Of a stretch of 64,000 nt of DNA, positions 59,080-64,000 are shown piece after piece. The notes beneath the pieces are model-generated. The model was not told the DNA's origin, did not search any database, and saw nothing but the letters and a program-made list of their open reading frames with translations. Each line of letters starts with the position of its first letter. Positions within the stretch are counted from its first letter, which is position 1. The position numbers and the translations under genes were made by a program. Source of the stretch: Aquisediminimonas profunda (lineage in GTDB: Bacteria > Pseudomonadota > Alphaproteobacteria > Sphingomonadales > Sphingomonadaceae); the NCBI RefSeq assembly GCF_019443285.1, contig NZ_CP080327.1, forward strand, positions 1,856,001-1,920,000, given 5' to 3'.

Positions 59080-60384
59080 ATGGTCCCGCGCTATTCCCGT
59101 CCAGACATGGTCAAGATCTGGGAGCCCGAAACGAGGTTCCAGATCTGGTTCGAGATCGAGGCCCATGCGACCGATGCACTCGCAGAACTCGGTGTCGTTC
59201 CGAAGGAGGCTGCAAAGGCCATTTGGGAACGCGGCGGCTTCGATGTTGCGCGCATCGACGAGATCGAAGCGGAAGTGAAGCATGACGTCATCGCCTTCCT
59301 GACTTCGGTTGCCGAGCATGTGGGCGACGAAGCGCGTTTCATGCACCAGGGGATGACGAGCTCCGACGTTCTGGACACATGCCTCGCCGTTCAGCTGGCT
59401 CGCGCCACCGACATACTGATCGACGATCTCGACAAACTGCTTGCCGTCATCAAGCGCCGTGCTTTCGAACACAAGATGACGCCATGCATTGGCCGGAGTC
59501 ACGGCATCCACGCAGAACCGGTCACGTTCGGCCTGAAGATGGCAGAGGCATATGCCGAATTTTCTCGCGGCCGTGATCGCCTCATTGCGGCGCGCAAGGA
59601 CGTTGCAACCTGCGCGGTGTCTGGGGCGGTGGGGACATTCGCCAATATCGACCCTAGGGTCGAAGCGCATGTTGCCGAAAAACTGGGCCTCGCAGTCGAA
59701 CCGGTTTCGACCCAGATCATTCCCCGCGATCGCCACGCCATGTACTTCGCTACGCTGGGCGTGATTGCTTCATCGATTGAGCGGCTTGCGACCGAAATTC
59801 GCCATCTCCAGCGGACCGAGGTTCTTGAAGCGGAAGAATATTTCTCTCCGGGTCAGAAGGGCTCTTCGGCAATGCCGCACAAGCGCAATCCGGTCCTGAC
59901 TGAAAACCTGACCGGGCTCGCGCGCATGATCCGGGCCTATGCCATGCCGGCAATGGAAAACGTTGCTCTTTGGCATGAGCGCGACATCAGCCATTCCTCG
60001 GTCGAACGCTATATTGGCCCAGATGCAACGATAACGCTCGATTTCGCGCTCGCTCGTTTGACCGGTGTCGTTGACAAGTTGCTCGTCTATCCGGAGCGGA
60101 TGCAGAAGAATTTGGACAAGATGGGCGGGCTGGTCCATTCGCAGCGCGTGCTGCTGGCGCTTACCCAGGCTGGCGTCAGTCGGGAAGATGCTTATCGGCT
60201 TGTGCAACGCAATGCGATGAAGGTCTGGGACTCCGATGGCGCGCTGTCGCTGCTCGAGTTACTCAAATCCGATCCCGACGTGATTGCTGCCCTTTCCCCA
60301 GCGGAAATCGAAGAGAAGTTCGACCTTGCGTATCACTTGAAACATGTCGACACTATCTTCACGCGGGTCTTTGGCAGCGATTGA
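59080..60384 (+). CDS. purB: Adenylosuccinate lyase
   Basis: 434 residues; cleaves adenylosuccinate to AMP and SAICAR to AICAR in purine synthesis. Motifs are MVPRYSRPDMVKIWEPETRFQIWFEIEAHATDAL, HDVIAFLTSVAEHVGDEARFMHQGMTSSDVLDTCLAVQ, IGRSHGIHAEPVTFG and the fumarase-superfamily signature GQKGSSAMPHKRNPVLTENLTGLAR, with the catalytic serine. Normal length; ATG start with a purine-rich site (ACAAGGA) ahead. Confidence 0.97.
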   Translation: MVPRYSRPDMVKIWEPETRFQIWFEIEAHATDALAELGVVPKEAAKAIWERGGFDVARIDEIEAEVKHDVIAFLTSVAEHVGDEARFMHQGMTSSDVLDTCLAVQLARATDILIDDLDKLLAVIKRRAFEHKMTPCIGRSHGIHAEPVTFGLKMAEAYAEFSRGRDRLIAARKDVATCAVSGAVGTFANIDPRVEAHVAEKLGLAVEPVSTQIIPRDRHAMYFATLGVIASSIERLATEIRHLQRTEVLEAEEYFSPGQKGSSAMPHKRNPVLTENLTGLARMIRAYAMPAMENVALWHERDISHSSVERYIGPDATITLDFALARLTGVVDKLLVYPERMQKNLDKMGGLVHSQRVLLALTQAGVSREDAYRLVQRNAMKVWDSDGALSLLELLKSDPDVIAALSPAEIEEKFDLAYHLKHVDTIFTRVFGSD

Positions 60385-60440
60385 AATATTCGGGCCAGGT
60401 CGCGCGGCGCCGGATTCTGTTTTCGGGCTGGAGTAAGTGA

Positions 60441-61403
60441 ATGAAGCGCGCCTTGAAATGGATATTCCTGCTGTTTGCAACGGGATTGTTGGCGCTGTTG
60501 GCGTTCTGCTGGCAAAGCGACCTGGATCCGGCGGACTTGCAGGCAAAATATGCGAATGGCGCGTCGCAATTCATTGATGTCGGCGGGGGCCTGTTGGTCC
60601 ACGCGCGAGATCAGGGCCGAGGTGAAGCCCCCGTCCTCGTGCTGCTGCACGGTTCAAACGCTTCGCTCCAAACATGGGAGCCTTGGGTCAAGCGACTGCA
60701 AACCAAATATCGCATCATAACTCTTGACCAGATTGGTCATGGCCTGACCGGCCCGAACCCGTCCGACGACTATAGCCCAGCGGCATTTGTATCCACGCTC
60801 GACCGCACGCTTACCAAGTTGGGCGTCACACATTTTGCACTTGCCGGCAATTCGATGGGTGGAGCAGTCGCCTGGAATTATGCGCTTGCCCATCCGGAGA
60901 AAGTTGATGCCCTTATCCTGATCGATGCAGCGGGCGCTCCTGTTGCCGTTCCTGGTCAATTGCCTTTGGGTTTCCGCATAGCGAGGATGCCCGTTATCCG
61001 TCGCCTCGCAGAAGTCGTGACGCCCCGGCGTCTTGTCGAAAAGACCATACGCCAGACGATCTACAACCAGTCAATCATCGATGATCGCATGATTGATCGC
61101 TACTGGGAATTGTTGCTTTATCCCGGAAATCGCCGAGCTACAGCCCTGCGTTTCTCCGCGCAGCGCGTTGCTGCAGACGCGAAGGCGCTTTCCAGGTTGC
61201 ATATGCCGGTGCTCGTCATGTGGGGTCGGGAGGATCGGCTGATCCCGGTTGCCGCCGCTCGGTGGTTTGTGAAGGCACTGCCGCAAGCGCAGCAGATCGT
61301 TTATCCAGGAGTTGGGCATGTGCCGATGGAGGAGGCGCCAGAAAGGTCGGCGGATGACGTTGATGCATTTCTCTCGCGTCTTGCACGCCCGACACAAAAG
61401 TGA
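60441..61403 (+). CDS. Membrane-anchored alpha/beta hydrolase
   Basis: 320 residues. A single N-terminal hydrophobic segment (MKRALKWIFLLFATGLLALLAFCW) is a signal anchor. The hydrolase core has VLVLLHGSNASLQTWEPWV (oxyanion hole), LDQIGHGLTGPN, nucleophile Ser138 in FALAGNSMGGAVAWNYAL, acid in VMWGREDRLIPV and catalytic His in YPGVGHVPMEEAPE. The fold is shared by esterases, lipases and C-C hydrolases; the substrate is unknown. It follows purB by 56 bases. Confidence 0.85.
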   Translation: MKRALKWIFLLFATGLLALLAFCWQSDLDPADLQAKYANGASQFIDVGGGLLVHARDQGRGEAPVLVLLHGSNASLQTWEPWVKRLQTKYRIITLDQIGHGLTGPNPSDDYSPAAFVSTLDRTLTKLGVTHFALAGNSMGGAVAWNYALAHPEKVDALILIDAAGAPVAVPGQLPLGFRIARMPVIRRLAEVVTPRRLVEKTIRQTIYNQSIIDDRMIDRYWELLLYPGNRRATALRFSAQRVAADAKALSRLHMPVLVMWGREDRLIPVAAARWFVKALPQAQQIVYPGVGHVPMEEAPERSADDVDAFLSRLARPTQK

Positions 61404-61457
61404 AACGCTGCTGCTCCAATGGTTGAAAAAGGCAAATTGGGCGTGGCGAAATCGCGA

Positions 61458-62192
61458 ATGGCAGTCATTGCAGTGTATTCGCTAAAGGGAGGGGTGGGTA
61501 AAACGACACTCGCGGTCAACCTTGCCTGGTCGTCTGCGATCCAGTCTTCGCGGCGTACCCTTTTATGGGATCTCGACCCGCAGGCGAGCGCATCATTCCT
61601 GCTGGGGCATGAAGGTCGCGGCAAAGGATCGGCGCAAGCCGTTTTCGCAAAGGATGTTGCCCCGGATCAATTGGTGGTGACGACTGCCATTGAGCGACTT
61701 GACTTGCTTGCTGCTGACACATCGCTGCGCAGCCTTGACCGGCTGCTCTTCTCTATTGGCAAAAGGAAAAGGCTGTCCAAACTCCTTGCCGGACTTGAGA
61801 AATCCTATGACCGCATCATCCTCGATTGTCCTCCTGGACTTACGGAAACCAGCGAGCAGGTGATGTACGCGGCAGACGTGATTATCGTGCCACTGATCCC
61901 TTCGCCACTTTCGCGTCGTGCGTTGGACGAAATCGTGCAACACCTTGATCGCGAGCATAATGGGCACGGTCCCATCCTGCCGGTCTTCTCGATGGTCGAT
62001 CGCCGCCGGACCCTGCATCGTGCAGCTCTGGAGGCTCAGCCTGACTGGCCTGTCATCCCCATGGCGAGTGCCGTCGAACAAATGGCCGTCAATCGCGCGC
62101 CGGTAGGGGTTTTTGCCGGAGATTCACCTTCTGGGAAGGCCTTTTCCACCCTTTGGCGGGGTATCGAAGCACGGTTGGCTCGATTGAGGTAG
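61458..62192 (+). CDS. Orphan ParA-family ATPase
   Basis: 244 residues of the ParA/MinD P-loop family: deviant Walker A in VIAVYSLKGGVGKTTLAVNLAW, Walker A' WDLDPQASASFLLG and Walker B ILDCPPGLTETSEQV. The C-terminal part carries MVDRRRTLHRAALEAQ. No ParB gene or parS-like repeat is nearby, so it is more likely to position a cargo other than the chromosome, or to be a generic ATPase. Start 61458 is chosen because it begins at MAVIAVYS, as relatives do; ATG 61419 is also in frame. Confidence 0.85.
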   Translation: MAVIAVYSLKGGVGKTTLAVNLAWSSAIQSSRRTLLWDLDPQASASFLLGHEGRGKGSAQAVFAKDVAPDQLVVTTAIERLDLLAADTSLRSLDRLLFSIGKRKRLSKLLAGLEKSYDRIILDCPPGLTETSEQVMYAADVIIVPLIPSPLSRRALDEIVQHLDREHNGHGPILPVFSMVDRRRTLHRAALEAQPDWPVIPMASAVEQMAVNRAPVGVFAGDSPSGKAFSTLWRGIEARLARLR

Positions 62193-62219
62193 GGGCCGCG
62201 GCGGAATTTGCCGCGACCC
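62193..62219 (-). terminator. Hairpin between convergent ParA and metallothionein-like genes
   Basis: On the minus strand GGGTCGCGGC pairs with GCCGCGGCCC (ten pairs, one G-U) around the 7-base loop AAATTCC. It starts 7 bases past the stop of the Cys-rich gene and directly follows the ParA stop. There is no T-run, so it may act as a factor-dependent terminator or as 3'-end protection. Pairing is better in the minus-strand RNA. Confidence 0.5.
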
Positions 62220-62226
62220 GCTCGAT

Positions 62227-62349
62227 TCAGCACTTGCAGGGGTTGCAGGTACAGGGGTTGCACGAACAAGCACTGCAGGTGCACGGATTGCAGCGGCAAG
62301 TGCCTTTGTTTGGCGATGCAGCTGGATTGGTTTCGATGGTCTTCTTCAT
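62227..62349 (-). CDS. 40-residue Cys-rich metallothionein-like protein with five CxC repeats
   Basis: An open frame of 41 codons with a textbook ribosome-binding site (AAGGAG, 6 bases before the ATG). Residues 1-17 are MKKTIETNPAASPNKGT. Residues 18-40 are a repeat of period five, C-x-C-x-x, five times over: cysteines at 18, 20, 23, 25, 28, 30, 33, 35, 38 and 40, with NP or SA between units. Ten thiols in 23 residues, with no aromatic residue and no histidine, point to binding of soft metals such as Cu(I), Ag(I), Cd, Zn or Hg. I do not recognise the protein as a named bacterial metallothionein family (BmtA/SmtA or MymT). Its promoter carries a MerR-type operator, and the MerR-family gene is divergent at 62421. 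Confidence 0.85.
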   Translation of the reverse strand: MKKTIETNPAASPNKGTCRCNPCTCSACSCNPCTCNPCKC

Positions 62350-62384
62350 GGGGATCTCCTTGTTTTGCCAAATGGCGAATCAGT

Positions 62385-62415
62385 CTATAACCTCCGTACT
62401 GTGGTACGGAGTCAA
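62385..62415 (-). promoter_or_regulatory. MerR-type promoter/operator of the Cys-rich gene
   Basis: On the minus strand a TTGACT -35 (62410-62415) and a TTATAG -10 (62385-62390) are 19 bases apart, the over-long spacing typical of MerR-activated promoters. The spacer is filled by the perfect inverted repeat CTCCGTAC-N4-GTACGGAG (62392-62411). TTGACTCCGTAC followed by GTACGGA closely resembles the mer operator of Tn21/Tn501 as I recall it. On the plus strand TTTTGC-N17-TATAAC, overlapping the same -10, could drive the regulator gene. The start codon of the Cys-rich gene is 36 bases beyond the -10. Confidence 0.88.
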
Positions 62416-62420
62416 GCGGT

Positions 62421-62810
62421 ATGGGTGGAATGACAATTGGTCGGCTCGCAGAGGCGGCTAATGTGGGTGTCGAGACTGTGCGCTTCTATCAGAGGCGCGG
62501 ACTTCTGCCGGTTCCACGCAGCGCAGGTGCAGTGCGACGATACGATGAGGAGGATCTGCGGCGTCTGCGCTTTATCAGGAGAGCTGCGACGGCGGGCTTC
62601 ACCTTGGCCGACATTGCGGAGCTGATTCGCCTCGATACGACGGAAGATCGTCCTCGTGCGGCTGCGATGGCAGCAGACCGGCTGGCGGCACTGGACATAA
62701 AGATTGCAGAACTTGAGGCGTCCCGCGCCGCTCTCGCCCGATTGAGTGCCGCCTGCGGCAAAGGGGAGGAGGGTCCATGTCCGATTCTTGAAGCTTTCGA
62801 TCCTGATTGA
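62421..62810 (+). CDS. MerR-family metal-responsive regulator
   Basis: 129 residues. The winged helix-turn-helix reads MTIGRLAEAANVGVETVRFYQRRGLLPVP...RRYDEEDLRRLRFIRRAATAGFTLADIAELIRL, very like MerR. A dimerisation helix follows, then the metal loop Cys112-GKGEEGP-Cys120-Pro. That C-x7-C-P spacing equals CueR's, whereas MerR has C-x8-C. The first metal cysteine of MerR (Cys82) is replaced here by an Arg-containing stretch (EDRPRA). So a monovalent ion such as Cu(I) or Ag(I) is the better guess, although the operator is mer-like. ATG 62421 has GGAG nine bases ahead; ATG 62430 is an alternative. It is divergent from the Cys-rich gene. Confidence 0.9.
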   Translation: MGGMTIGRLAEAANVGVETVRFYQRRGLLPVPRSAGAVRRYDEEDLRRLRFIRRAATAGFTLADIAELIRLDTTEDRPRAAAMAADRLAALDIKIAELEASRAALARLSAACGKGEEGPCPILEAFDPD

Positions 62811-62864
62811 ATCCCGCCTGCTACCTTATCATTGCGCAATGCCGGACTAACGCTGGCTTAACGG

Positions 62865-63290
62865 CTAGCGTCGGCGCATTCTGCCAGACAAGGTCACGAA
62901 GAAGGCCGTTGACCAGCCAATCAGGACGATCCCGTTAATCCCTTCAATGGCGGCGACCAGGCGCCAACGATCAGCCATGGCCAGATCATCATAGCCAATC
63001 GCACCATAGGTTATGGTCGAGAAGTAGACTGCATTGCGCAGTCCTTCCACAGCCCCGATAAAGTCATAGACAAAGGCGTAGAGCCAGATTTCAACACCGT
63101 GCAGGCCAATGAGGGCAAGGATCACAGAGAGGGTCACACCAAAACCCCGCAAGGACATCGGATGAATATGCTCGATTGCTTCTTCAAGTTCTTCAAGCCG
63201 AAGCAGCCGCGCGACCGTGAATAGGCCGACGGCGTGAATTATCACGGTCAGAATGACCATGACCGTCGCCAGCGAGAGTTCTGCAAGCAT
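62865..63290 (-). CDS. Two-helix potassium-channel-like membrane protein with altered filter
   Basis: 141 residues. Predicted membrane helices are at about 7-28 and 51-75; then comes a pore-like segment VYFSTITYGAIGYDDLAMADRWRLVAAIEGINGIVLIGWSTAFFVTL, including a final helix. The order resembles the Ion_trans_2 (two-membrane-span K+ channel) pattern TxTTxGYGD followed by a gating helix with a glycine hinge. The filter reads GAIGYDDL, so GYGD has become GYDD. Ion selectivity is therefore uncertain. The 3' end overlaps a small hairpin (62850-62871) shared with the convergent MerR gene. Confidence 0.78.
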   Translation of the reverse strand: MLAELSLATVMVILTVIIHAVGLFTVARLLRLEELEEAIEHIHPMSLRGFGVTLSVILALIGLHGVEIWLYAFVYDFIGAVEGLRNAVYFSTITYGAIGYDDLAMADRWRLVAAIEGINGIVLIGWSTAFFVTLSGRMRRR

Positions 63291-63332
63291 TGCGACTCGA
63301 TAGGATCGGATTGCTCGGGACTCAAGCCACTG

Positions 63333-63776
63333 TTAGCGCAGGATGCCTTTCGCCCGCATTTGTCGCGCATAGATGAAGAGGCCGATTGCTGCAGCCCAAA
63401 GAACTGCGTTGAAGGCCCGACCACCAGCTGTGTTCAAACCCTCTGGAACATCGGCCAGAACGAATTGGTGGAACGACGAAACAGCCAATCCAGCCAAGGA
63501 AATCGCAAATGCGGGATACGCCAAGCCTTTCCTCGAGATCAGCAGGATTGAACCCGCGATTGCGCCCCAAACTCCCAATGCCCAGAAAAGGTTCGCCCAG
63601 AATGGAAAACTGTCGAGCCAGGAAATTTGCTCTGCCGTGAAATCCTTGAGCCACGCCGCATTGTGGGTTTTGGTCATGGTGTAATCAAGCCCGCCCATGC
63701 TGTTCCACAGGAGGCTACCAATACCGACCGCCCAAAGGTGCCATGGCGCTTTTTTTGCCTCGCCAATTCCTGGCAT
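63333..63776 (-). CDS. Four-helix membrane protein of unknown function
   Basis: 147 residues with four predicted membrane helices (about 12-28, 59-79, 85-107 and 118-137). The first part, WHLWAVGIGSLLWNSMGGLDYTMTKTHNAAWLKDFTAEQISWLDSFPFWANLFWALGVWGAIAGSILLI, is Trp-rich and resembles small proteins often labelled putative sugar transporter, without experimental basis known to me. It lies between the channel-like gene and a truncated NTF2-like gene, all on the minus strand. Confidence 0.72.
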   Translation of the reverse strand: MPGIGEAKKAPWHLWAVGIGSLLWNSMGGLDYTMTKTHNAAWLKDFTAEQISWLDSFPFWANLFWALGVWGAIAGSILLISRKGLAYPAFAISLAGLAVSSFHQFVLADVPEGLNTAGGRAFNAVLWAAAIGLFIYARQMRAKGILR

Positions 63777-63830
63777 AATCTCCCACCTCGTCTGGCGGCA
63801 TATCTTCCAATTACCGCACGGAGATTTGCG

Positions 63831-64000
63831 CTATTGCTCCGTCGCTTTCGCGGTGTTCGAGACCACATTCCAGGCAATCTTCCAGCTGCCATCGGCTTGT
63901 GTCTTGTACCCGATCAGCCAATTGCCGCGTTCGATGACGGGTTTTTTCGTTTCGCTGTCGGTCATTGTATAGGCGTATTCGGCCCGATAGACGGCCATCT
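63831..64000 (-). CDS. NTF2/DUF4440-like protein, C-terminal part (cut by window edge)
   Basis: About 56 codons up to the stop at 63831 are visible; the gene begins beyond base 64000. The C-terminal segment contains VYRAEYAYTMTDSETKKPVIERGNWLIGYK and ADGSWKIAWNVVSNT. This is the closing beta-sheet of SnoaL/DUF4440-type proteins, where the pattern G-x-W-K-I is common. An in-frame ATG at 63998 is probably internal. Function unknown. Confidence 0.65.
   Translation of the reverse strand, partial: MAVYRAEYAYTMTDSETKKPVIERGNWLIGYKTQADGSWKIAWNVVSNTAKATEQ

Noticed and set aside
1-64000. Search for tRNA, rRNA, CRISPR arrays, insertion sequences, prophage genes and att repeats
   Set aside because: No T-loop consensus in a tRNA-like context, no regularly spaced repeats, and no transposase or integrase reading frames were recognised by eye. 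A tRNAscan/Infernal run would be decisive for small RNAs.

Overview
The window reads as chromosomal DNA from an alphaproteobacterium, most likely of the order Sphingomonadales. The evidence is a GC-rich coding style, the run nuoA-N followed by birA, coaX, RNase J and a DUF1467 gene, the GTTC-N7-GTTC type of SOS box in front of lexA, and the neighbourhood ppiD/trp/moaC/moeA/lexA/comEC/gltX/gltA. No phage, insertion sequence, CRISPR array, rRNA or tRNA was seen. Coding density is very high and many start and stop codons overlap by 1 or 4 bases. No stretch of more than about 300 bases lacks a gene.

Layout. 1-2606 (minus): aroQ, accB, accC and the start of a secreted L,D-transpeptidase-like gene cut by the window edge. 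2689-3660 (plus): a ThiS-ThiG fusion. 3703-7641 (plus): a four-gene cassette of circularly permuted ATP-grasp, alpha-E protein, transglutaminase and the proteasome-like peptidase Anbu. 7828-10610: efp, suhB, a secreted beta-propeller protein and a YbjN-like protein. 10837-24987 (plus): the complete 14-subunit NADH dehydrogenase operon nuoA-N, running on into birA, coaX, rnj and a DUF1467 gene up to 28452.

28491-33875 is a possible signalling or polarity block: a large TipN-like membrane coiled-coil protein, a stand-alone Hpt protein, a degenerate nucleotidyltransferase-membrane fusion, and a histidine-kinase-like protein whose phosphoacceptor histidine is a threonine. 33872-36609: gltA and gltX. 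36654-39432: comEC and lexA converge and overlap; lexA has two SOS boxes. 39525-48728 (minus): ppiD, trpE, two unrelated genes, trpGDC, moaC, moeA. 48820-52805 (plus): tpiA, a Met-rich fasciclin lipoprotein, secG, pyrG. 52817-54215: a TetR regulator with two near-identical operators in front of two small membrane protein genes. 54259-58884 (minus): a membrane-fused NDH-2, a Rieske oxygenase and two NTF2-like proteins. 59080-62192 (plus): purB, an alpha/beta hydrolase and an orphan ParA.

The most striking locus is 62193-62810. A 40-residue protein with ten cysteines, in five perfectly spaced CxC units, is transcribed away from a MerR-family regulator. Its promoter carries a mer-type operator between a TTGACT -35 and a -10 element spaced 19 bases apart. 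The regulator has a CueR-like C-x7-C metal loop and lacks the Cys82 of MerR. I read this as a compact metal-inducible metallothionein-like module. The window ends in a potassium-channel-like protein, a small membrane protein and the 3' end of an NTF2-like gene.
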